Source: Kibdelosporangium aridum
GTDB taxonomy: Bacteria; Actinomycetota; Actinomycetes; Mycobacteriales; Pseudonocardiaceae
Direction: 5' to 3'
NCBI RefSeq assembly: GCF_900176515.1
Contig: NZ_FWXV01000011.1
Span: 62,001-126,000 of the forward strand
Length of the DNA: 64,000 nucleotides
The translations under genes were made by a program, and so were the position numbers. Under the pieces are notes generated by a model. The model searched no databases and was not told the origin of the DNA. It was given only the letters and a program-made list of their open reading frames with translations. Of this stretch, positions 44,298-51,711 are shown one piece after another. The stretch's first letter is position 1. Every line of letters begins with the position of its first letter.

Positions 44298-44325
44298 CTA
44301 CGAACAGGTCACGCCCAGATCGACA
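44298..44325 (-). promoter_or_regulatory. ECF42-type promoter TGTCGA-N17-CGTAG
   Basis: On the minus strand TGTCGA (44325-44320) is followed after 17 nt by CGTAG (44302-44298). TGTCGA is the -35 element reported for ECF42 promoters in Streptomyces venezuelae, with a CGA/TC-type -10. It lies about 40-70 bp upstream of the YciI gene, implying autoregulation by the sigma factor in the same operon. Confidence 0.55.
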
Positions 44326-44361
44326 CAACAGCAGCGAAATGATGTCGAGAAGGATGGCGGC

Positions 44362-45342
44362 TCATCGAGTCGACTCGCGAACCACCAGCTCCGGCTTGAA
44401 CATGACCTGCTGATGGGCGTGGTCATCCGGGCTGTCGCACTCCTGGAGCAACAACTGGGCGGCCATCCGTCCGATTTGGATGGCGGGTTGCCTGATCGAC
44501 GACAGCGGCACGGCGGCGTCGGCGGCGAATTCGATGTCGTCGTAGCCGATCAGGGCGACGTCCTCGGACACCCGGCGGCCGGTGCTCACCGCGGCGCGCA
44601 GTACGCCCAGGGCGAGCAGGTCATTGGCGCAGAACACGGCGTCGATCGCGGAGCCGTTGTCGAACAGCTCGCGGGCGGCCGCGTACCCGAAACCGGCTTT
44701 GAGCGCCGGGGTCTCCACGACCTCGACATCGCCGACCGCGCGGCGCAGGCCGGTCAGCCGGTCCGCGCACTGGCTCAGGCTCAACGGCCCGGTGATGTAG
44801 GCGATCCGCTTGCGGCCGAGCGACTTCAAATGGGCACCGGCCAGTTCGCCACCGGCGATGTCGTCGACGCCGACCGAGCAGCAGTCGGCCTGTGACGCGG
44901 TCCGGTCGACGAGCACGGCAGGCGTACCGCGGTGGCGCAATACGTCCAGCCGTTGCGATCCGGCCGTGACCGGGGTGATGAGCACACCTCGCACGCGTTG
45001 TTCCTCCAGCACCTGCAGGTACCAGTTCTCCCGTGCCGCCTGTTCGTCGGAGTTGCACAGCAGCACCGCGTAGCCGAGCTCGGTGGCGACGTCCTCCACG
45101 CCCTTGGCCACGTCCTGGAAGAACGGGTTAGCCATGTCGAGCACGACCAGGCCCAGCGACCGGCTGGCCCCCGCGCGCAGCTGCGCGGCCGAGGAGTTGC
45201 GTACGAAGCCCAGCTCCTCGATCGCGGCCAGGACCAGTTCCCTGGTCGCGGGCGCGACCTTGGCCGGCCGGTTGAGCACATTGGACACGGTGCCGACCGA
45301 CACGCCCGCGCGCACGGCGACGTCTTTGATGCTCACGGCCAT
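44362..45342 (-). CDS. LacI-family repressor of the rhamnose operon
   Basis: A 326-residue LacI-type repressor with an N-terminal HTH (SIKDVAVRAGVSVGTVSNVLN) and a periplasmic-binding-like effector domain (VLDMANPFFQDVAKGVE, GYDDIEFAADAAVPLSSI). ATG 45342 or GTG 45336 are possible; neither has a strong binding site. It is divergent from the rhamnose operon, and a 12-bp perfect palindrome of LacI type lies at the operon promoter. The inducer is expected to be rhamnose or a catabolite. Confidence 0.9.
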   Translation of the reverse strand: MAVSIKDVAVRAGVSVGTVSNVLNRPAKVAPATRELVLAAIEELGFVRNSSAAQLRAGASRSLGLVVLDMANPFFQDVAKGVEDVATELGYAVLLCNSDEQAARENWYLQVLEEQRVRGVLITPVTAGSQRLDVLRHRGTPAVLVDRTASQADCCSVGVDDIAGGELAGAHLKSLGRKRIAYITGPLSLSQCADRLTGLRRAVGDVEVVETPALKAGFGYAAARELFDNGSAIDAVFCANDLLALGVLRAAVSTGRRVSEDVALIGYDDIEFAADAAVPLSSIRQPAIQIGRMAAQLLLQECDSPDDHAHQQVMFKPELVVRESTR

Positions 45343-45383
45343 GCTCTGAATCGTATCAATCAAATCGATCGCCCCAGTGGGTC

Positions 45384-45412
45384 TTGACCGCACACAAATC
45401 AGGGCCTAGCTT
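45384..45412 (+). promoter_or_regulatory. Rhamnose operon promoter
   Basis: TTGACC (45384-45389), a 17-nt spacer and TAGCTT (45407-45412) form a good sigma-70 promoter directed at the transport operon. Transcription would begin near 45419, just before the LacI operator. Confidence 0.6.
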
Positions 45413-45426
45413 GGGCGCGACCGCCG

Positions 45427-45438
45427 TGAAACGTTTCA
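45427..45438. promoter_or_regulatory. LacI-type operator TGAAACGTTTCA
   Basis: A perfect 12-bp palindrome with the central CG step characteristic of LacI-family sites. It lies about 8-20 nt downstream of the predicted start site and just upstream of the GAGGAGG binding site at 45441-45447. Binding by the divergent repressor would block initiation. Confidence 0.7.
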
Positions 45439-45451
45439 TCGAGGAGGCGTC

Positions 45452-46942
45452 GTGGCACCGTTGCTCGAGCTCCACGGGGTGAGCAAGGCCTTCGGCGCGG
45501 TCCAGGCTCTGCGCGACGTGTCGCTCACGCTGCACGCGGGCGAGATCCATGCCCTGGCCGGCGAGAACGGGGCCGGGAAGTCCACAGTGGTCCGGATCAT
45601 CGGCGGTGAGCACCAGCCAGACAAGGGCGAGGTGCGACTGGATGGGGAACCGGTGCGGTTCAGTGGTCCCCGCGACGCCCAGCACCGTGGCGTCGCGGTG
45701 ATCCACCAGGAGCCGACCAGGTTTCCGGACCTGAACGTGGCGGAGAACGTGTTCATGGGCCGTCAGCCCCGGCGCAGCGGGCGGCGGGTCGACCACAAGG
45801 CGATGCACCGGCGGACCGCGGAACTGTTCGAGACGCTCGGCGTGCCACTGGATCCGGCGTTGCCGACCCGTGGCCTGTCCATCGCGGACCAGCAGATCAT
45901 CGAGATCGCCAAGGCACTGGCCAGCGACGCCCGCATCATCGTGATGGACGAACCGACCGCGGCATTGTCCAATGTAGAGGCTGAGCGGCTGTTCCGGGTG
46001 GCGCGCACGCTCGCCGACAACGGCGCGGCGCTGCTGTTCATCTCGCACCGGCTGGAAGAGATGTACGAGCTGTGCCAACGAGTCACCGTGTTGCGCGACG
46101 GTTCCCTGGTCACCAGTGCGCTGATGACCGACATCGATCACGACACCCTCGTCCGCAGCATGGTGGGCCGGTCAGTCGAACAGCTTTTCCCCAAGCGGGA
46201 CACTGAAATCGCCGACGAGGTCCTGACCGTCCAGAACCTGACGCAGCCGGGCGTGTTCCGGGACGTTTCGTTTGCCGTGCGCCAGGGTGAGATCGTCGGC
46301 CTGGCTGGTCTGGTCGGCTCCGGCCGTTCCGAGGTCGCCAGGGCGATCTTCGGCATCGACGACCGTGAGTCGGGAACCGTGACCGTGGCGGGCAAGGAAC
46401 TTCCCAAGACCAACCCGCGTGCCGCAATCGCGGCAGGCGTGGCCATGGTCCCTGAGGACCGCCGGGAACAAGGGCTGATCCTCGAGCTGTCCATCGAACG
46501 CAACGCCAGCCTGTCGCAACTGCGGAAAGTCACCAGCTGGGGCCTGGTCCGCGCCGGGCGGGAACGCTCGCTGGCCAGTACCTGGGCTCAGCGCCTGGGA
46601 CTGCGGTTCGGCAGGCTCACCGACCAAGCAGGCACCCTGTCCGGCGGCAACCAGCAGAAGGTCGTCCTCGGCAAGTGGCTGGCCACCAAGCCGAAGGTGC
46701 TGATCGTCGACGAGCCGACGCGGGGAATCGACATCGGCGCCAAGGTCGAAGTGCACGCGTTGCTGTCGGACCTGGCCGCGTCCGGGATGGCGGTGTTGAT
46801 GATCTCGTCGGAGTTGCCGGAAGTACTGGGGATGGCCGATCGGGTGTTGGTGATGCACGAGGGCCGGATCGCCACGGAGCTGTCACGGGCCGAGGCGAAC
46901 GAGGAGGCCGTGATGCGTGCGGCGACGGGAAGTGCGGCATGA
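45452..46942 (+). CDS. rhaT: Rhamnose ABC importer ATPase (RbsA-type double ABC)
   Basis: A 496-residue protein of two fused ABC domains. The first has GENGAGKSTV, and LSNVEAERLF as a signature region. The second has the degenerate P-loop GLVGSGRSEV, LSGGNQQKVVLGKWL and DEPTRGIDIGAKVE. It energises uptake of L-rhamnose through the two permeases downstream. GTG 45452 has GAGGAGG 4 nt upstream. It overlaps the repeat ORF by ATGA. The symbol follows the Rhizobium rhaSTPQ naming and is by context. Confidence 0.9.
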   Translation: MAPLLELHGVSKAFGAVQALRDVSLTLHAGEIHALAGENGAGKSTVVRIIGGEHQPDKGEVRLDGEPVRFSGPRDAQHRGVAVIHQEPTRFPDLNVAENVFMGRQPRRSGRRVDHKAMHRRTAELFETLGVPLDPALPTRGLSIADQQIIEIAKALASDARIIVMDEPTAALSNVEAERLFRVARTLADNGAALLFISHRLEEMYELCQRVTVLRDGSLVTSALMTDIDHDTLVRSMVGRSVEQLFPKRDTEIADEVLTVQNLTQPGVFRDVSFAVRQGEIVGLAGLVGSGRSEVARAIFGIDDRESGTVTVAGKELPKTNPRAAIAAGVAMVPEDRREQGLILELSIERNASLSQLRKVTSWGLVRAGRERSLASTWAQRLGLRFGRLTDQAGTLSGGNQQKVVLGKWLATKPKVLIVDEPTRGIDIGAKVEVHALLSDLAASGMAVLMISSELPEVLGMADRVLVMHEGRIATELSRAEANEEAVMRAATGSAA

Positions 46943-47187
46943 CGGCCATGGCTCGCAGGATGCAGGAAGGCCAGTGGCACCGTGACCGCGGCAGCCACAA
47001 GCCCGGCACGACAAGCCCGCTCCCCAGCTACGAAAACGGCATGGCCGCGCTACCAGAAGGCCAACACCGTCACGACCGCCGCAGCCACAAGTGCGGCGCG
47101 GAAATCCTGCCGCACAACCACCAAAGCCGAATAGTCACGGTGCCGGAAGGCCAGTTCATCGCCATGGCAGCCGGGAGGGCGGCATGA
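46939..47187 (+). CDS. 82-residue ORF built of 30-residue tandem repeats, inserted in rha operon
   Basis: The frame starts ATG 46939, overlapping the ATPase stop by ATGA, and ends TGA 47187, overlapping the permease start by ATGA. It consists of 2.6 copies of a 90-bp unit (46951-47040, 47041-47130, 47131-47187). Each unit carries an EGQ motif, and the first two share the pattern H-R-D-R-x-SHK-x-G. GGGAAGTGCGGCATGAC at 46927-46943 and GGGAGGGCGGCATGAC at 47173-47188 flank it like a junction duplication. Codon use is less biased than in its neighbours. I infer an inserted repeat element that keeps translation coupled; a functional peptide is possible but unproven. Confidence 0.5.
   Translation: MTAMARRMQEGQWHRDRGSHKPGTTSPLPSYENGMAALPEGQHRHDRRSHKCGAEILPHNHQSRIVTVPEGQFIAMAAGRAA
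46951..47187 (+). repeat. 90-bp tandem repeat, 2.6 copies
   Basis: GAAGGCCA recurs at exactly 90-bp intervals (46966, 47056, 47146). The core around ACCGTGACCGC and GCAGCCACAAG is shared between the first two units with scattered changes; the third is truncated. The period is a multiple of three, so each unit adds 30 codons. Confidence 0.7.
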
Positions 47188-48176
47188 CTTCCCTGCTTCG
47201 CAGCCGTGAGACCGGCATAGTCATCGCCTTGGTCGCGGTTGTCGCCGCCACCACCGTGGCGAACCCGAGCTTCCTGTCCGGCCAAGGCGTGCACGATCTC
47301 TTCCTCAACGCCTCGATCATCGCGTTGCTCGCGGCAGGCCAATGCCTTCTGGTCATCACCCGCAACATCGACCTCTCCGTCGGATCCGTGATGGGCCTGA
47401 CCGCGTACATGAGCGGTCAGATGTTCCTTGGCAACCAGGGCATGCCGATGATCCTGGTGATACTCGCCGGGATCGGGCTCGGTGCCTTGTGCGGGGCGAT
47501 CAACGGAGCCCTCGTCGCGATCGCCAAAGTTCCTGCGCTGGTCGTCACCTTGGGAACTCTGTACGTCTTCCGTGGCCTCGACTATGCCTGGGCATCTGCG
47601 ACAGGCGTGCAGCAGGTCAACGCCTATCAGATGTCGCCGAGCTTCCTGGAGTTCGGCAGCGGCTCCGTCCTCGGCATCCCCAACCTCACCCTGATCGCAG
47701 TCGTTGTCGTCGCAGTGATCGCATACGCCCTACGCAACTTCTCTTCCGGCCGTGAGCTCTACGCGATCGGTTCGAACCCGGACGCGGCGAGGCTCGCCGG
47801 TATCCCGACCGGGCGGCGGGTGTTCACCACGTTCGTGATCTCGGGTGGCTTGGTCGGGCTGGCGGGAGTACTGCATGCCGCGTACTTCGGCACGATCAAC
47901 GCGGCGGTCGGATCGGGCAAGGAACTCGCTGTGGTGGCAGCGGTCGTGGTCGGTGGCGTGGCGATCTTCGGCGGCAGTGGCACGGTGATCGGCGCCGCGC
48001 TCGGCGCCTTGCTGCTCACCACGATCACCAGTGCACTGCCGATCCTTGGTGTACCGGCGTTCTGGCAGCGCGCGGTCGACGGTGCCGCGCTGCTGGTGGC
48101 GATCTCGCTGGACCGCACCGTGATGGTGCGACTAGCCGCACGGCTACAACGGGAAAGGAACCGGGCCCGTGCGTGA
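47184..48176 (+). CDS. rhaP: Rhamnose ABC importer permease
   Basis: A 330-residue RbsC-like permease with about ten hydrophobic helices. It has NIDLSVGSVMGL and the conserved cytoplasmic loop GSNPDAARLAGI. It starts at ATG 47184, overlapping the repeat ORF; GGGAGGGCGGC upstream provides the binding site. It pairs with the 48169 permease. Confidence 0.9.
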   Translation: MTSLLRSRETGIVIALVAVVAATTVANPSFLSGQGVHDLFLNASIIALLAAGQCLLVITRNIDLSVGSVMGLTAYMSGQMFLGNQGMPMILVILAGIGLGALCGAINGALVAIAKVPALVVTLGTLYVFRGLDYAWASATGVQQVNAYQMSPSFLEFGSGSVLGIPNLTLIAVVVVAVIAYALRNFSSGRELYAIGSNPDAARLAGIPTGRRVFTTFVISGGLVGLAGVLHAAYFGTINAAVGSGKELAVVAAVVVGGVAIFGGSGTVIGAALGALLLTTITSALPILGVPAFWQRAVDGAALLVAISLDRTVMVRLAARLQRERNRARA

Positions 48177-49188
48177 ACGACTGCTCCGCTGGGAGACCGT
48201 ACTTCTCACCCTGTGCGTGCTCGTGCTGGCGTACGGCGCGATCAGCACGGACGGGTTCGCCGAGGCGGACAACATCAGCTTCCTGTTGCTGGACTACAGC
48301 GAAGTCGCGCTGCTGGCGTTCGCGTTGCTGCCGATCGTGCTGACCGGCGAGATCGACCTGTCAGTCGCGTCTGTGCTCGGGTTCTGTTCGGCGTTGACCG
48401 GCGCGTTGTGGAACGCGGGCATGCCCTTCGAGACGATTGTGCCCCTCGTAGTGGGAGCGGGTGTGGTGCTCGGTTCGATCAACGCCGTGCTCATCGTCCG
48501 ATTTGGACTACCGTCGCTCGCGGTCACCATCGGCACACTGGGCTTGTACCGGGGACTGGCCTACGTCGTGCTTGGCGACGGCGCGGTGACCGGTTTCCCG
48601 TCCACCTATCGGCCGTTGGCGACTGATTCGCTCGGGTTCCTGCCGTACGTGACAATTCTCGTGATCGTGGTCGGCATCATCGCCGCTGTCGTCGTGCACT
48701 ACACGCCGGTCGGCCGGGCGCTGTACGCGATCGGTCTCGGCGAGCAGACGGCCCGGTTCTCCGGCATCCGGGTCGACCGGATCAAGATGTCGCTCTACCT
48801 GGTGTCCGGTGGGCTTGCCGCATTGGCATCACTGATCTTCACATTGCGCTACAACAGCGCTCGCGCGGACAACGGCAACGGCCTCGAACTGGCTGTGGTC
48901 GCCGCCGTGTTGCTCGGCGGTGTCTCGATCTTCGGCGGCCGCGGCACGGTTTTCGGCGTCGCCACCGCCGTGCTGCTGATGGCGGGCCTGCGCAACGTGC
49001 TGTTCCTGGGGGACGTCAGCAACGAGATCCAGAACGTGATCACCGGGCTGTTGCTGATCATCTCGGTGCTCGTGCCCGCGTCGGCGCGGCTGTTCGCCCG
49101 GCGCAAGCGCCAGCACCCCACTGCTGAACCCACCCTCGACGAGGAGGAATCATGTCCCGCACCAACCGTGTCCTCACAGCGTTCTTAG
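48169..49188 (+). CDS. rhaQ: Rhamnose ABC importer permease
   Basis: A 339-residue RbsC-like permease with TGEIDLSVASVLGF and GLGEQTARFSGIRVD motifs. GTG 48169 overlaps the previous gene by 8 nt. Its last 12 codons overlap the start of the binding-protein gene by 37 nt, an unusually long coding overlap that includes the next gene's ribosome binding site. Confidence 0.9.
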   Translation: MRERLLRWETVLLTLCVLVLAYGAISTDGFAEADNISFLLLDYSEVALLAFALLPIVLTGEIDLSVASVLGFCSALTGALWNAGMPFETIVPLVVGAGVVLGSINAVLIVRFGLPSLAVTIGTLGLYRGLAYVVLGDGAVTGFPSTYRPLATDSLGFLPYVTILVIVVGIIAAVVVHYTPVGRALYAIGLGEQTARFSGIRVDRIKMSLYLVSGGLAALASLIFTLRYNSARADNGNGLELAVVAAVLLGGVSIFGGRGTVFGVATAVLLMAGLRNVLFLGDVSNEIQNVITGLLLIISVLVPASARLFARRKRQHPTAEPTLDEEESCPAPTVSSQRS

Positions 49189-50216
49189 CCGTCACACTCG
49201 TCGCCGGTTGCGGCAGCACGACCAAAGGCTCGGATCCGGGCGCCGGGGGCGCAAGCACGGGCACGAGCCGTGCCGCGGACCCGAACGCCCCGATCAAGCC
49301 GGGCTTGAAGATCGCGTTCCTGCCCAAGGAGATCGACAACCCCTACGAGGTGATCGTCGACAACGGCGGTATCGCCGCGGTCAAGGAGCTCGGCGGCGAG
49401 GGCAAGGAGGTCGGCCCGTCCGACGCGTCGGCGTCCTCACAGGTGTCCTACATCAACACGCTGATCCAGCAACGGCAGGACGCCATCGTGATCGCCGCGA
49501 ACGACCCGAACGCGGTGGCGCCTGCGCTGAAAGACGCCATGAGCAAAGGCATCCCGGTCGTCACGTACGACTCCGACGCGGCACCGGACGCCCGGCAGGT
49601 CTTCGTCAACCAGGCCGACTCCGAGGAGATCGGCCGATCGCAGGTCCGGCTGATCTCGCAGCAGATCGGCGGCACCGGAAAGATCGCGATCCTGTCCGCG
49701 ACGCCCAACGCCACCAACCAGAACACCTGGATCCAGTTCATGAAGGACGAGCTGACCAAGCCGGAGTACAAGGGCATCGAACTGGTCAAGGTCGCCTACG
49801 GGGACGACGACGACCAGAAGTCGTTCCAGGAGGCGCAGGCGCTGCTGCAGTCCATTCCGGACCTGAAGGGGATCATCTCGCCGACGACCGTGGGCATCTC
49901 CGCCGCCGCCCGGTACATGTCGACCTCGCCGTACAAGGGCAAGGTCAAGCTCACCGGCCTGGGCACACCGAACCAGATGCGCCAGTTCGTCAAGGACGGC
50001 ACGGTCACCGAGTTCGCCCTGTGGGACCCGGCTGAGCTGGGCTACCTTGCCGGTTACGCCGCGTCCGCACTCGCCTCCGGCCAGATCAGCGGCAAGGAAG
50101 GCGAAACGCTCAAGGCGGGCAAGCTCGGTGAGCGCAAGATCGGCAAGAACGGCGAGATCATCCTCGGCCCGCCGACCGTGTTCAACGCGGGCAACATCGA
50201 CAAGTACAACTTCTGA
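49152..50216 (+). CDS. rhaS: Rhamnose ABC importer substrate-binding lipoprotein
   Basis: A 354-residue periplasmic-binding protein of the RbsB-like type. The lipobox LVAGC places the lipid-modified Cys at residue 20, followed by a Gly/Thr/Ser-rich linker. FLPKEIDNPYEVIVDNG is the first strand and helix. ATG 49152 has GAGGAGG upstream, inside the preceding gene. It delivers rhamnose to the RhaPQT complex. Confidence 0.9.
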   Translation: MSRTNRVLTAFLAVTLVAGCGSTTKGSDPGAGGASTGTSRAADPNAPIKPGLKIAFLPKEIDNPYEVIVDNGGIAAVKELGGEGKEVGPSDASASSQVSYINTLIQQRQDAIVIAANDPNAVAPALKDAMSKGIPVVTYDSDAAPDARQVFVNQADSEEIGRSQVRLISQQIGGTGKIAILSATPNATNQNTWIQFMKDELTKPEYKGIELVKVAYGDDDDQKSFQEAQALLQSIPDLKGIISPTTVGISAAARYMSTSPYKGKVKLTGLGTPNQMRQFVKDGTVTEFALWDPAELGYLAGYAASALASGQISGKEGETLKAGKLGERKIGKNGEIILGPPTVFNAGNIDKYNF

Positions 50217-50533
50217 TGCGACGGATCTGTTTCCTGCTCAAGGTCAAGCCTGACCGGCTGGCCGAGTACAAGCGGCGGCACGCCGCGGTCTGGCCGGACA
50301 TGCTTGCCGCGCTGCGGGAAACTGGATGGCGCAACTACTCGCTGTTCCTGCGTCCGGACGGCCTGCTGGTTGGCTACTTCGAAACCGACGACCTGGACGC
50401 GGCGCTCGCCGGGATGGCCGCCACCGACGTCAACAGCCGGTGGCAGGCCGAGATGGCGCCGTTCTTCGAAGGCCTTGACGGGCAGCCGGACGAGGGGATC
50501 GTTCCGGTCGAAGAGGTGTTCCACCTTGACTAA
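50216..50533 (+). CDS. rhaM: L-rhamnose mutarotase
   Basis: A 105-residue dimeric alpha/beta-barrel enzyme that interconverts rhamnose anomers. It has the family pattern RICFLLKVKPDRLAEYKRRH and VWPDMLAALRETGWRNYSLF, with a C-terminal EVFHLD. Its start overlaps the stop of rhaS (TGATG). Confidence 0.92.
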   Translation: MRRICFLLKVKPDRLAEYKRRHAAVWPDMLAALRETGWRNYSLFLRPDGLLVGYFETDDLDAALAGMAATDVNSRWQAEMAPFFEGLDGQPDEGIVPVEEVFHLD

Positions 50534-50543
50534 GGAGGGCAGC

Positions 50544-51710
50544 ATGCCTGACCGTTCGACGGTTCTGGCAGCACTGCGCGCACAGCACATCGAGACCCCG
50601 TCGTGGGCCTACGGCAACTCAGGCACCAGGTTCAAGGTCTTCGCTCAGGAAGGCATTCCGCGCAACGCCTACGAGAAGATCGACGACGCGGCGACCGTGC
50701 ACCGGTTCACCGGCGTGGCACCCACGGTCGCGCTGCACATCCCGTGGGACAAGGTTGACGACTACGCCGATCTCGCCGCGCACGCCGGCAACCAGGGCAT
50801 CAGGATCGGCGCGATCAACCCGAACGTCTTCCAGGAGGACGACTACCGGCTCGGCAGCGTCTGCAACCCGGACCCCGCGGTGCGCCGCAAGGCATTGGAT
50901 CACCTGCTCGAGTGCGTGGACATCATGGACGCCACGGGGTCGCGGGACCTGTCGCTGTGGTTCGCCGACGGCACCAACTATCCCGGGCAGGACTCGATCG
51001 CCGAGCGGCAGGCGCGGCTGGGCGAGGCGCTGCGGGCGGTGTACGACCGGCTCACCGGCGAACAGCGGATGTTGGTGGAGTACAAGCTCTTCGAGCCCGC
51101 GTTCTACACGATGGACGTGCCGGACTGGGGCACCAGCTACGCGCACTGCGTCGATCTCGGCGAACGGGCGAAGGTGCTGGTCGACACCGGGCACCACGCG
51201 CCCGGTACGAACATCGAGTTCATCGTCGCGTTCCTGCTGTACCGGGCCAAACTCGGCGGGTTCCATTTCAATTCACGGTTCTACGCCGACGACGACCTGA
51301 TGGTCGGTGCCGCGGATCCGTTCCAGCTGTTCCGGATCATGGCCGAGATCGTCCTCGGTGGTGGCCTGGACAAGGCCTCGGGCGTGGCGTTCATGCTCGA
51401 CCAGTGCCACAACATCGAGCCCAAGATCCCGGCACTGATCCGGTCGGTGCTCAACGTCCAGGAGGCCACCGCCAAGGCGCTGCTCGTGGACGCGAACGCC
51501 TTGCGCCAAGCCCAAAGCGAGGGTGACGTGCTGGGCGCCAACGCGGTGCTGATGGACGCGTTCAACACCGATGTCCGGCCGATGCTCGCCGAACTGCGTG
51601 AGGACATGGGCATCGACCCTGATCCCATCGCGGCTTACCGTCGTTCCGGGCACTTCGACAAGATCCGGGCCGAACGCGCCGACGGCGCCGCAGCGGGATG
51701 GGGAGCGTGA
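50544..51710 (+). CDS. rhaI: L-rhamnose isomerase
   Basis: A 388-residue TIM-barrel metal enzyme converting L-rhamnose to L-rhamnulose, of the actinobacterial/rhizobial RhaI type rather than E. coli RhaA. Metal-site segments include EYKLFEPAFY, DTGHHAPGTN and FHFNSRFYADDDLMVG. ATG 50544 has AAGGAGGG 5-6 nt upstream, 10 bp after the mutarotase gene. Confidence 0.92.
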   Translation: MPDRSTVLAALRAQHIETPSWAYGNSGTRFKVFAQEGIPRNAYEKIDDAATVHRFTGVAPTVALHIPWDKVDDYADLAAHAGNQGIRIGAINPNVFQEDDYRLGSVCNPDPAVRRKALDHLLECVDIMDATGSRDLSLWFADGTNYPGQDSIAERQARLGEALRAVYDRLTGEQRMLVEYKLFEPAFYTMDVPDWGTSYAHCVDLGERAKVLVDTGHHAPGTNIEFIVAFLLYRAKLGGFHFNSRFYADDDLMVGAADPFQLFRIMAEIVLGGGLDKASGVAFMLDQCHNIEPKIPALIRSVLNVQEATAKALLVDANALRQAQSEGDVLGANAVLMDAFNTDVRPMLAELREDMGIDPDPIAAYRRSGHFDKIRAERADGAAAGWGA

Positions 51711-51711
51711 C

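Noticed and set aside
44343..44371. Second TGTCGA with CGAGTC 17 nt later, plus strand
   Set aside because: It points into the 3' end of the LacI gene in antisense, with no gene to serve; probably chance.
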